From NCBI GenBank assembly GCA_016293925.1, contig JAEDCX010000006.1, positions 1-52,786 of the forward strand: DNA of 52,786 nucleotides, read 5' to 3'. Below, piece after piece: positions 40,942-49,664 of this stretch (positions within the stretch are counted from its first letter, which is position 1; every line of letters begins with the position of its first letter). The translations under genes were made by a program, and so were the position numbers. Source of the stretch: Lachnospiraceae bacterium (GTDB lineage: Bacteria > Bacillota > Clostridia > Lachnospirales > Lachnospiraceae). The notes beneath the pieces were generated by a model. The model saw only the letters and a program-made list of their open reading frames with translations, had not been told where the DNA came from and made no database searches.

Positions 40942-42069
40942 TTAACCCTCTCTGTTCGTGTTTTTCTTACGCACGCCTTGCAGTCCGATATTCAATACAA
41001 AACCCATACCGATGTAGAGCGCCACAAGGGATGTCAGACCCGCACTGACAAAAGGCAACGGAATTCCCGTATTCGGCAACAGTCCCGTGGCAACGGAGAT
41101 ATTCATAAATCCCTGAAAACTGACCAGAATCGCCATACCGGAACAGATCAGTCTACCCGCCAGATCCTTTGCCCTGCGGCCAATTAAAACACATTCTATC
41201 GTGATCAATTCCAACAGCAGAATCACAACACAGGAGCCGACAAAGCCCATCTCCTCTCCGACAACCGCAAAGATAAAATCCGTCTCCGGTTCAGAGATAA
41301 AATTGCCGTTCTTTACCGATGTGATCTCATTATTATTCAGTCCCTTCCCCCATAACATTCCGGAACCGATTGCCATAATGGAATTCGACTGCTGGTACCC
41401 TTCTGCATTGATATAATCCTCCGGATGTAACCATGCCAGAATACGTGTCCGCTGATAATCCTTGATCAATGTCTGCCCTTCCTGCAGAACGATGGTTAAG
41501 AAAATCACGACGGCGGGAACCGCAATCGCAAAGAAACCAATAATATATTTGTAACTGATACCGCCGATGAAAATCAATGTTGCAAATACGATCAGCATCA
41601 TAATACTGGTGGACAGATCGGGCTGCTCATAGATCAGCAGCCAGGGTGGTAACATCAGCAGTATCATTGCCATCAGAATCTTCGGAGAATTCAACTTCTC
41701 CCTATGTTTCATAATAAACTGTGAAAAGAATAAAATCAATAAAATTTTCGCAGTTTCCGACGGTTGGAAACTGACTCCCAATACGCTGATCCAGCGCTGT
41801 GCACCACCGGCCGAATTGCCGAACAGCTGTACCGCAATCAGCAGAATCATATTCAATCCGTAGAATACCCAATAGAATTTCAGGAAGAATCCGTAATCAA
41901 AAACAGAAATAATAACCATCAGGAAAAAACCCAGAATAAAACCCGCAAACTGCTTGTCCCGATCTGCAGGGCTTGCACTTCCGATGGCCATAATTCCGAT
42001 GATGGTCAGCGCCACAAGAAACAATATCAATTTGAAATCATAATATCGTATTTTGTATCTGCTCTTCAT
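40942..42069 (-). CDS. rodA: Rod-shape SEDS glycosyltransferase RodA
   Basis: RodA polymerises lipid II into glycan strands for side-wall growth, together with PBP2. The 375-residue protein has about ten membrane helices and the SEDS blocks GGAQRWISVLGVSFQPSETAKI, QPDLSTSIM, SEPETDFIFAVVGEE and TGIPLPFVSAGLTSL. I chose ATG 42069 because AGGAA lies about 8 bases before it. An open frame to 42120 overlaps minD. The partner PBP2 is encoded in the same operon, so this is RodA rather than FtsW. Confidence 0.92.
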   Translation of the reverse strand: MKSRYKIRYYDFKLILFLVALTIIGIMAIGSASPADRDKQFAGFILGFFLMVIISVFDYGFFLKFYWVFYGLNMILLIAVQLFGNSAGGAQRWISVLGVSFQPSETAKILLILFFSQFIMKHREKLNSPKILMAMILLMLPPWLLIYEQPDLSTSIMMLIVFATLIFIGGISYKYIIGFFAIAVPAVVIFLTIVLQEGQTLIKDYQRTRILAWLHPEDYINAEGYQQSNSIMAIGSGMLWGKGLNNNEITSVKNGNFISEPETDFIFAVVGEEMGFVGSCVVILLLELITIECVLIGRRAKDLAGRLICSGMAILVSFQGFMNISVATGLLPNTGIPLPFVSAGLTSLVALYIGMGFVLNIGLQGVRKKNTNREG

Positions 42070-42080
42070 ACTCTTCGTTC

Positions 42081-42872
42081 CTAGGTTTTCGCATATTTCC
42101 AGCTCAATATGGATAACCATGATGTCATGGATCTGACCCCCGGAATGGGGATCTCATCTCCCATAATTCTGGCTGCAATATTCATCATACATTTTCTCGC
42201 CGTACAATCATCCTGAATCACAGGAATCCCCTGATTATACGTGAGTATCATGGACCTGCTCATGGGTACCACTCCCAGAAGCGGAAGATTCATGATCTGT
42301 GTGATATCACTTATATCAATCATGTCACCTGACAGAACCAGTTCCGGAATCAGCTTATTCACCAGAAGTTCTATTCTGCCATAATGCATCCGGTCACAGA
42401 CATGAATCACTTTGGTTGCATCCCGAAGGGAGGCAATATCCGGCGTAACCGCAAGGATACATCGGTCGGCATACGCGATCGCATTTTGAAATCCCCGCTC
42501 AATTCCTGCAGGACAATCAAGAAGGATGTAATCATTTTCCCCCCGCAGTTCCGTAAGAACCTCCCGGAACCGGTCCAGATCCAGATCGACAGTCTGGTCC
42601 TGTTGTGAGGAGGGCAGAATCCGCAGATTGGGAAACCGTTCATCTCGGATCAACGCCTGCTTCAGCCTGCATCGTCCCCGGATTACGTCAATCAGATTAT
42701 AGGTCAGTCGTTGTTCCAATCCCAAAATCACATCCAGATTCCGAAGTCCGATATCCAGATCGATCAGTGTTATCCTTTGGTTTCTGGCAGCCAATGCCGC
42801 TCCGATGTTCGCTGTCAGTGTAGACTTACCTACACCGCCTTTTCCACTGGTAATGACAATCACTTCACACAT
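42081..42872 (-). CDS. minD: Septum site-determining ATPase MinD
   Basis: MinD is a membrane-cycling ATPase that recruits MinC to block FtsZ at wrong places. The 263-residue protein has the deviant Walker A KGGVGKST, DLDIGLRNLDVILG, and LLDCPAGIE (Walker B). The C-terminus STTSWL-like tail (MTSWLSILSWKYAKT) could form the membrane-targeting amphipathic helix. ACAGGAGG precedes ATG 42872. minE, which normally follows, is absent: rodA starts 12 bases beyond the stop. Confidence 0.95.
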   Translation of the reverse strand: MCEVIVITSGKGGVGKSTLTANIGAALAARNQRITLIDLDIGLRNLDVILGLEQRLTYNLIDVIRGRCRLKQALIRDERFPNLRILPSSQQDQTVDLDLDRFREVLTELRGENDYILLDCPAGIERGFQNAIAYADRCILAVTPDIASLRDATKVIHVCDRMHYGRIELLVNKLIPELVLSGDMIDISDITQIMNLPLLGVVPMSRSMILTYNQGIPVIQDDCTARKCMMNIAARIMGDEIPIPGVRSMTSWLSILSWKYAKT

Positions 42873-42910
42873 AACAGCCTCCTGTCAGTTCATGTCCCCT
42901 GGTGAAAAAA

Positions 42911-43576
42911 TTATTGGATCTCACGCAGTAATTCTTTCGTAATGGATTCCATAACGATTCGGTCGCTTTTCACATAGGCAATTCTGGGATGCAGTTTGTT
43001 CCGGGAAGAACGCTTTTTTTTCTCTGCCCGGTATCTCACATCCCCGATCTTCAGTTTTTCCGGTAACATCTCCAATGCAACAACATAATGTCCGTCATCT
43101 CCGCCCGCACCGGCGTAGGCTTCTCCGTACAATCCGCCCAGAATGATAATATCTTTGGGAGAGGAAACCGCACAGCCGGGATAGACATCTCCGATAATGA
43201 TGATGCTCCTGTCGGTCTCCAGAACCTCATGTTCTTTCAGATTTCCTCTGAAAAACTGGGCATAATGTTCCTCCTCGTGCCGTTCCGACTGCTTCAGCGC
43301 CTTGACGTATACCTGATTTTTGACGTCATCCTTGCCTACAATACACATGACCTGAAGGTTGGAACATTCCGTAATGATTGCAATCAGTTTCCGTTCCTCT
43401 GCCTCTGACAGTTCCCTGCCCTCAAAACTGACCGCCATTCTGGCATCCTTGAAAAATTTGGCAGATTCCGTGAATTTCACTCTAACCTCTTCCGCAATCT
43501 CCTCATAAGGTGCTTCTGCATCCAGATACACGCTGATTCCATTCGGAAAACTTTTTATGATGACTGAATGATTCAT
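42911..43576 (-). CDS. minC: Septum site-determining protein MinC
   Basis: MinC is the FtsZ polymerisation inhibitor carried by MinD. The 221-residue protein has an N-terminal domain (~1-95, VIIKSFPNGISVYLD) and the beta-helical C-terminal domain with TDRSIIIIGDVYPGCAVSSPKDIIILGGLYGEAYAGAGGDD, read in parts, which is diagnostic. TAGGAGATGGAG precedes ATG 43576. It lies between PBP2 and minD in the shape-division operon. Confidence 0.95.
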   Translation of the reverse strand: MNHSVIIKSFPNGISVYLDAEAPYEEIAEEVRVKFTESAKFFKDARMAVSFEGRELSEAEERKLIAIITECSNLQVMCIVGKDDVKNQVYVKALKQSERHEEEHYAQFFRGNLKEHEVLETDRSIIIIGDVYPGCAVSSPKDIIILGGLYGEAYAGAGGDDGHYVVALEMLPEKLKIGDVRYRAEKKKRSSRNKLHPRIAYVKSDRIVMESITKELLREIQ

Positions 43577-43587
43577 ATCTCCATCTC

Positions 43588-46446
43588 CTAATCCATAGTA
43601 ACCCCAGCAGACTCCATATTCGTTGCATGTCCGTTTACAATATCCTCTTCATCCTGCAGGTTAAAATAGTACATCAACACTGATTTGGTGGTTTCTGCCG
43701 CATAATCAGAGGAATATCCGAAGGCAATTCTGGTCGCAACGGCAATCTGTGGTTTCTCAAACGGGGCATAGCATACAAAAAGAGCATGTGTAGGACGTGC
43801 AGTGGATTCCTGTGCCGTTCCCGTCTTACCGGCTACGGTAACGTCAAAATCCTTAAAGTAGGATTTCCCCTCCACTACCTGTTTCATTCCGTTATGAAGC
43901 ACATTCCAGGTAGATTCCTGAAAGGTCACAACGTTGCGTACCCCGGCTTCAAACTCCCGGATGAGATTTCCGTCCGAATCCGTTTCCCGGTCTAACAGGG
44001 TCAGATTATAGCAGGTTCCGCTGTTGGCAATGGTGGTTACGTATCTGGCCAGCCCAACGGTCGTGTAGTCATTGGTACCCTGACCGATGGCAGATACGAC
44101 AGAATACATGTCGGAGACATTGGGTTCCGATTCCGCAATCTCCACTCCGGATCTCTCACTAAGTCCCAGAATATCTGCATATTTTTGTAATGTATTAAGA
44201 CCCAGTTCCGAATTGTAGGCCGTCCCCACCGTACTTAACCGGTATCCCATCTCGTAGAAGAAATAGTTGCAGGATTTGGCAATTGCGGTGGTAACATTGA
44301 TCGGACCATGGGCGCCCGGACTGATCCAGCATTTATAGATCGTCGGCGACAGAACATCATAGGTTCCGCGGCAGGTAACGGTATCCCTGGGGCGGATCAC
44401 GCCTTCTTCCAGCGCAGCGGCTGCAGTCACCATCTTAAAAGTGGATCCCGGCGCGCTTGTCTGCTGGGTTGCATAATTCCACAACGGTCTGGAAGCATCA
44501 TTTAGTAGCTGACTGTAATACTCCGCATCAATACTGTTCGCCATGAGATTGTTATCGTATCCGGGATAGGTTACCAACGCCAGTACATTGCCGTTATTCA
44601 CATCCGTAATCACGATAGATCCGGAGCAGGGATCCAATGCAAGCTGTGCCGGTGTAATATCCAGATTGTTAATCCGGTCCAACAGAAACCGGTAAGGGGA
44701 TTTCTGCCCCTGGGAAACGCTGTCATATTCCGCATCCGGAACATTCACGATGCTCTCCTCACAGAGAATCATACAGATCTGTTTCCCGGTAATCCGATTA
44801 TCCATAATCATGTGTTTGATAATTCGCTTGCTGAAATCCAGATTATTGATCAGCCGTGCCAGAATGTCATCCACCAGCACCTCATAGATCTCCGTGGAAT
44901 CCGCATACTGCATATCCAGTTCCAGCAGATTCACATCGATCCAGTTCATGGAAATGGCATATTGCAGATACTCCCTGATTCCGATCGTCTCTTCCGTTTT
45001 CCACGCCTGATAGATCGGATCATTCTTGTCAATCACACTCTTGTCAATGATACTCAGCGTATCCGTCAGGTAATTCACAATAAAGCTCTCATAGGTTTTC
45101 ATTTCCTTGGAGAGTTTGGAATACGGCGTATTACCGTGCAGCATTTCATCCCGGAGTGTGGCAATCACAGCCTCCTGTCTTGACAGAAAATTCCGGTATA
45201 CCAGCTGTGTTGTTTCACCGGAATCCGGCGAGGACAGCGTCTTCCATTTGATGATATTGTTCTGGAAAAGAGCAGTATAAACGTCATAGATCGGAATACG
45301 GATCTTACTCTGGGTCGCATGCTCTCCGGGTATATATTCCTTGATGTTGTCGATCTTGGATACCAGAATTCCCGCAATGCGCTGTTCCAGAATGTGATAG
45401 GTTGCAATCTGAAGATCCTTGTCGATGGTCAGGTATATATCCTTCCCGGCTTCCGGTTCGATCACATTGGTACTCTCAATGACTCGTCCCAGATTATCCA
45501 CATAAACGGTTTCCGATCCTTTCTTTCCCTGCAGTTCCAGTTCCATCGCCTGTTCGATTCCGGTCTTCCCCACCCTGTCGTTGGGTGTATAGGACGGATC
45601 GCTCTCCTGCAGGTAAGCAAGTTCCTCCGAATCAATCTTCCCGGTATATCCCAGAATTGCCGAAAAATACAAACTGTCCACGTATTTTCTGATGGTGTCC
45701 TCCGTGATGTGAACACCGGGAAGATCCATGGCATTCTCCATAATCACGGCAACGGTTTCCTCCGATACGTTGGTGGCAATTGTCGTCGCAATATATTTCT
45801 GATAGCTGTTGGCACTCATCATAAACCGTACGGCAATGATTTTCAATCGACTGTCTCTGTCATATTCACTGCTGACGGCATAGTATTTCCTGCCGGCCAT
45901 GTATTCCACAACTTCCTCCGGGGTTGCGGTCTTCTCTGCATATTTCAGATCACTGACGGTACGGTATCCGTAGACATCGGCAAGAAATCGCAGCAATACA
46001 TTGTCGCTGACGTTAAACACATATTCCCCGTTCTCGTCCATCACAATATGGAAATCCGTCTGAATATGATCTCCGTTTGCTTCAATATGTCGAATCGTCT
46101 GATAGATCGTCTCATTCAGCTGTGCATTTTTCGTGCTCCCGGATTCGTAGACATCTTCAATGGTCACAGAATAAGCCAGCTCATTGTACGCCAGTACGTT
46201 ACCGTTACAATCCAGTATCCTGCCCCTCGTCGATGCAAGACTTCTTTCCTTCCGTATTTTCAGTTGGAAATTATCCAGATACTCCTGCCCCTCCACAATC
46301 TGCAACAGGAAAACCCGGTAAATCAGCAATCCGCCTGCAGCAAGCGTCAGAACAATCAGGACAAACAGTCTGGAGGTAACAAACTTTATGAAGTTTTCCT
46401 TGATAGATCTAATCAAGCTTCTTTGCTCCCTTTTTCTCAAGTTCAT
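43588..46446 (-). CDS. Penicillin-binding protein 2 with large insertion
   Basis: This class B transpeptidase cross-links side-wall peptidoglycan with RodA. It is 952 residues, far longer than the usual 600-720. Layout: membrane anchor (~28-50), dimerisation domain (STRGRILDCNG; VGKTGIEQAMEL), linker IYLTIDKDLQ (337-346), an extra ~250 residues (~356-605, helical, no known motif), then the transpeptidase with S668-T-F-K671, S725-C-N727 and K874-T-G876. ATG 46446 is chosen because in-frame TTG 46464 lies further inside mreD. The gene overlaps mreD by 38 bases. Confidence 0.93.
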   Translation of the reverse strand: MNLRKREQRSLIRSIKENFIKFVTSRLFVLIVLTLAAGGLLIYRVFLLQIVEGQEYLDNFQLKIRKERSLASTRGRILDCNGNVLAYNELAYSVTIEDVYESGSTKNAQLNETIYQTIRHIEANGDHIQTDFHIVMDENGEYVFNVSDNVLLRFLADVYGYRTVSDLKYAEKTATPEEVVEYMAGRKYYAVSSEYDRDSRLKIIAVRFMMSANSYQKYIATTIATNVSEETVAVIMENAMDLPGVHITEDTIRKYVDSLYFSAILGYTGKIDSEELAYLQESDPSYTPNDRVGKTGIEQAMELELQGKKGSETVYVDNLGRVIESTNVIEPEAGKDIYLTIDKDLQIATYHILEQRIAGILVSKIDNIKEYIPGEHATQSKIRIPIYDVYTALFQNNIIKWKTLSSPDSGETTQLVYRNFLSRQEAVIATLRDEMLHGNTPYSKLSKEMKTYESFIVNYLTDTLSIIDKSVIDKNDPIYQAWKTEETIGIREYLQYAISMNWIDVNLLELDMQYADSTEIYEVLVDDILARLINNLDFSKRIIKHMIMDNRITGKQICMILCEESIVNVPDAEYDSVSQGQKSPYRFLLDRINNLDITPAQLALDPCSGSIVITDVNNGNVLALVTYPGYDNNLMANSIDAEYYSQLLNDASRPLWNYATQQTSAPGSTFKMVTAAAALEEGVIRPRDTVTCRGTYDVLSPTIYKCWISPGAHGPINVTTAIAKSCNYFFYEMGYRLSTVGTAYNSELGLNTLQKYADILGLSERSGVEIAESEPNVSDMYSVVSAIGQGTNDYTTVGLARYVTTIANSGTCYNLTLLDRETDSDGNLIREFEAGVRNVVTFQESTWNVLHNGMKQVVEGKSYFKDFDVTVAGKTGTAQESTARPTHALFVCYAPFEKPQIAVATRIAFGYSSDYAAETTKSVLMYYFNLQDEEDIVNGHATNMESAGVTMD

Positions 46447-46930
46447 CCAGTTTCCGGTTGACAAACAGAATCACAGGGTACAGAACCAGTGTCAGCACCA
46501 CTGTGTAGATCACTTTGGGGATCATGATATGTAGAAAATAGAACGGTAGCTGAAACCGTCCCCGTAACAAAAACTGAATGATATAGAACACAAAATTATA
46601 TCCCAATTCGCCGATAACCACCATTCCCAACGGCAGCCGAATGTCTTCCTTAAAAAAAGGCTCATGAAAGTGGCCTGCGAAAAACCCTGCAAACATATAG
46701 CACAGTGCATAGAAGCCCAGCACCACGCCAAAGAAAAGATCCATGATGAAGCCGGCGGTAAACCCCACAAACAAACCGGCCTTGCGCCCCAGCATAAATC
46801 CATATGATACCGCAAGAATCATAATCAGATCCGGTGCAATTCCTCCCAGTGACAGGGCACTGAAAAGAGTATTCTGCAATAGCGAAAAAATAAATATGAA
46901 AATGGCCGCAACAATTCCTTTTTTCACCAT
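46409..46930 (-). CDS. mreD: Rod shape-determining protein MreD
   Basis: MreD is a membrane part of the elongation machinery that contacts MreC. The 173-residue protein has about five hydrophobic helices, starting VKKGIVAAIFIFIFSLLQNTLF, with the family block APDLIMILAVSYGFMLGRKAG and LFVGFTAGFIMDLFFG. It ends in a charged tail overlapping PBP2. It starts at ATG 46930, 37 bases after mreC. Confidence 0.93.
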   Translation of the reverse strand: MVKKGIVAAIFIFIFSLLQNTLFSALSLGGIAPDLIMILAVSYGFMLGRKAGLFVGFTAGFIMDLFFGVVLGFYALCYMFAGFFAGHFHEPFFKEDIRLPLGMVVIGELGYNFVFYIIQFLLRGRFQLPFYFLHIMIPKVIYTVVLTLVLYPVILFVNRKLDELEKKGAKKLD

Positions 46931-46967
46931 GTACTCCTATCTGCATACGTACAGGGGCGAACCTGAC

Positions 46968-47840
46968 TCACATGCCTTCCAGTCCCTGCTTCTTCTGCCG
47001 GATGATCAGCACCTCCGACAAATGTTCAAAATCGACCACCGGTGTAATATACCCGGATTTGGACAGATTGTTGGCGTCCATGTTGATCTGACAGATATGA
47101 CCGATCAGAATGCCCGGAAGATATTTCTCGCTGATATTGCTTGTCACAATCTTGTCCCCGACCATAACCAGGTCTTCCCGGTCCAACAGTTGGGAAAACG
47201 CCAGTTTATTATCAAACATCAGTTCCGTTCCCCCGGATACGATCAGATTATCGTATGTGGACAAAACCATACTGCTTACGTTGGATGCATCATCGATAAT
47301 GGCTGTGACCCTGGCCCAGTTCGCACCAACCCTGGATACTCTGCCAACCAGTCCCCCGTCGGCAATCACGTTCATATCCACCTCAATGCCGTCATCTGTA
47401 CCTTTATTGATGAGAAAAGAGGAATACCAGTTGCCCGTGTCTTTGGCGATGATTCTGGCTGCCGTCGTCTCATAATCTTCATATGCAGCAGCCAGTTCCA
47501 GCAAATCCTGCAATTCCCTTAATTCGTTTTTGTACTGCTGCAGATGGATGTTCTCTGCGATCAGTGCGGCGTTTTCCTCCCGCAGCCGTTCGTTTTCCTG
47601 CATCAGAACCCGCATTTCCTTGAGTTCATCGGATTTCTGTGTCAGAAAAGAACCAACCTCACTGATGCCTTCCTGAAAGGGTTTGAAGAGGTAGCCGCCG
47701 ATATTGTTCAGAAAACCGCCGGTGAAATTGGTCATAAAGGTAACCACCATCAGCAGTACACAGACACAGGTCAGAATCAGGAGCCAGTATTTACTTGCTA
47801 AATGGAATTTCTCCTTTTTACGCTTGACAATCGGACTCAT
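46968..47840 (-). CDS. mreC: Rod shape-determining protein MreC
   Basis: MreC links MreB to PBP2 across the membrane. The 290-residue protein has a basic start, a membrane helix (~18-38, YWLLILTCVCVLLMVVTF), a coiled coil (~68-112, KSDELKEMRVLMQENERLREEN in parts) and two beta domains with TGNWYSSFLINKGTDDGI and GGLVGRVSRVG. Its ATG overlaps the mreB stop by four bases (ATGA), so the two are translated together. Confidence 0.95.
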   Translation of the reverse strand: MSPIVKRKKEKFHLASKYWLLILTCVCVLLMVVTFMTNFTGGFLNNIGGYLFKPFQEGISEVGSFLTQKSDELKEMRVLMQENERLREENAALIAENIHLQQYKNELRELQDLLELAAAYEDYETTAARIIAKDTGNWYSSFLINKGTDDGIEVDMNVIADGGLVGRVSRVGANWARVTAIIDDASNVSSMVLSTYDNLIVSGGTELMFDNKLAFSQLLDREDLVMVGDKIVTSNISEKYLPGILIGHICQINMDANNLSKSGYITPVVDFEHLSEVLIIRQKKQGLEGM

Positions 47841-48847
47841 TTCTTTGTCATTCCCTCAATGGTATGTGCAACGGATCGAAAATGGCTGTTCTTGATAATC
47901 TGTGAAATGCCCCTGACGGTGCTGGAAATCGGATCCTCCGCACAGTTCACCTTCAGTCCGGTACCCTTGCCCAACAGTTCTGCAAAATGATTGACCTGGG
48001 AGGCACCTCCCGACAGATACAGACCATGCCGGAAAATATCCGCGGACAATTCCGGCGGAGTTCTCTCCAGAATAATCCTGACGTTGTCGATAATGGTGTT
48101 GAAATGCTCTTTCAGGCATTCGTCCACCAGTTTGGTTGGAATCTCACGTTCCACCGGCAGTCCGACCACAATATCCCTGCCGTAAACCACTGCCGCCTTC
48201 CCTTCCGACTCCAGTTCCTTCAGATTCATCTTCACCGTCTCGGCAGTCTTGTTGCCGATGATCAGATTATACTCGCGGCGTACTGCGCTGCGGATTGCTT
48301 CATCAAACTTATTGCCTCCGATTTTGATCAGCTTGCTTAAAACGATCCCTCCCAGAGAGAGAATGGAAATCTCCGTAGTGTCATATCCAATATTCACAAT
48401 CATGACGCCCTGGGAATTCTTCACATCGATATCCATACCGATTCCGTCCGCCACCGCTTTCTCAACGACCATGATCTTCTTCGCCTTCACATTTGCATCT
48501 TTGATCAGATCATAGAATGCTCTTTTCTCTACCTCCGTCACATCCGTTGGTACGGAAATATAGAAATCGGCAGGCTTCATCTGTCCCCGTTTGTCAGCCA
48601 GAAAGAACCGGATCAGTGTCTCCATATTCCGGATGTCCGCAATCACCCCGTTGGATAACGGATAGGAAATCGTGATATTACCGGGAGCCTTCTCGTACAT
48701 CTCATACGCAGAATCTCCGTACGCAAAAATGGACCGCTTGTTCTCAATTGCGATCATATTTTTTTCAATCTTGACGGAATCGTCATTGCGACTGTATATC
48801 TTGATGTTACTGGTACCAAGATCAATACCATATGCATTATTAGCCAA
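47837..48847 (-). CDS. mreB: Rod shape-determining actin homologue MreB
   Basis: MreB filaments guide side-wall synthesis. The 336-residue protein shows actin-fold motifs: YGIDLGTSNIKIYS (phosphate 1), IVNIGYDTTEISIL (phosphate 2), VVEKAVADGIGM and LYLSGGASQVNHF (adenosine). The start is TTG 48847 after AAGGAG. It leads mreC-mreD-PBP2-minC-minD-rodA. The N-terminal MANNAYG is close to the usual MreB start. Confidence 0.96.
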   Translation of the reverse strand: MANNAYGIDLGTSNIKIYSRNDDSVKIEKNMIAIENKRSIFAYGDSAYEMYEKAPGNITISYPLSNGVIADIRNMETLIRFFLADKRGQMKPADFYISVPTDVTEVEKRAFYDLIKDANVKAKKIMVVEKAVADGIGMDIDVKNSQGVMIVNIGYDTTEISILSLGGIVLSKLIKIGGNKFDEAIRSAVRREYNLIIGNKTAETVKMNLKELESEGKAAVVYGRDIVVGLPVEREIPTKLVDECLKEHFNTIIDNVRIILERTPPELSADIFRHGLYLSGGASQVNHFAELLGKGTGLKVNCAEDPISSTVRGISQIIKNSHFRSVAHTIEGMTKK

Positions 48848-48860
48848 GTGATACTCCTTC

Positions 48861-49541
48861 CTACATGAAAGCTTTATCTTTCATACTTGTAAATTCATGA
48901 TCCCCGATGATGATATGATCCAACAGAGGAATATTCATCAGTTCACAGGCTGCCCGTACCCGTTCCGTAATGACAATATCCTGTTTGCTCGGCGTGGAAT
49001 CACCGCTGGGATGATTATGCAGCAGAACAATATAGACTGCCCGGTACCGCAGAGCTGACTGCAATATCTCCCGGGCGGAAACCGGAGACGTGTTCACAGT
49101 TCCGATAGACAGAATCTCATCGTGAATCAACTGACTATGTCCGTCCAGCAAAACAAGCATGACCTGCTCTCTGTCCAATCTCCGCATATCTTCCATGTAG
49201 TACTGGGCGATTCTGTCGGGAGATGTGAAAACCGGATGTCTTCCCAATCTCTGTCTGGCAAGGCGTTTCATAAATTCGGCGATACATAGTATTCTTACCG
49301 CTTTTACGGTTCCGATACCTTTCACCCCCAGAAGTTCCTCCATAGTCAAATCCAACATTCCGTTGAGTCTGCAGTCGGATTCATACTGATCCCCATGAAT
49401 CGCAAGAATCTGTTCTGCAATCGTTACGGCATCCTGTCCTTCCGTACCGCTGCGAATCAGAATCGCCAGCAGTTCATCGTCTGTTAAGCTTCCGGCTCCC
49501 CTTTGTACAAATCTCTCATACGGTCTTGCATCATTGTTCAT
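48861..49541 (-). CDS. radC: RadC/JAMM-domain DNA repair-associated protein
   Basis: This 226-residue protein has an N-terminal helix-hairpin-helix part (ELLGVKGIGTVKAVRIL) and a C-terminal JAMM metalloprotease-like domain with H175-N-H177 and D188 (HNHPSGDSTPSKQD), which bind zinc. RadC lies next to mreB in many Firmicutes. Its cellular role is unsettled, and the former repair claim was withdrawn for E. coli. GAGGGA precedes ATG 49541. It may be cotranscribed with mreB 13 bases downstream. Confidence 0.94.
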   Translation of the reverse strand: MNNDARPYERFVQRGAGSLTDDELLAILIRSGTEGQDAVTIAEQILAIHGDQYESDCRLNGMLDLTMEELLGVKGIGTVKAVRILCIAEFMKRLARQRLGRHPVFTSPDRIAQYYMEDMRRLDREQVMLVLLDGHSQLIHDEILSIGTVNTSPVSAREILQSALRYRAVYIVLLHNHPSGDSTPSKQDIVITERVRAACELMNIPLLDHIIIGDHEFTSMKDKAFM

Positions 49542-49642
49542 AAGTATTCCCTCATTTCCTGCGGTTTATCTCTCCGGATTCGGGAAAACTACTGTATATC
49601 CTACCATAAATATGATGTTCTGTACACTTTTTTGCTCGTTTT

Positions 49643-49664
49643 TTTTGCGTAACTTCACGCAAAA
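49643..49664. repeat. Inverted repeat upstream of radC
   Basis: TTTTGCGT (49643-49650) and ACGCAAAA (49657-49664) pair perfectly around 6 bases, directly after the stop of the PLP lyase-like gene and ~100 bases before radC. No T tract follows on the transcribed strand, so it is not a normal terminator. It may be an operator. Confidence 0.35.

Noticed and set aside
45319..46461. A 380-codon plus-strand frame opposite PBP2
   Set aside because: Low-complexity, His- and Phe-rich translation with no family features. PBP2 on the minus strand has all catalytic motifs.
49643..49664. The inverted repeat as a terminator of the PLP lyase-like gene
   Set aside because: The strand that would be transcribed continues with A rather than T after the stem, so an intrinsic terminator does not fit.
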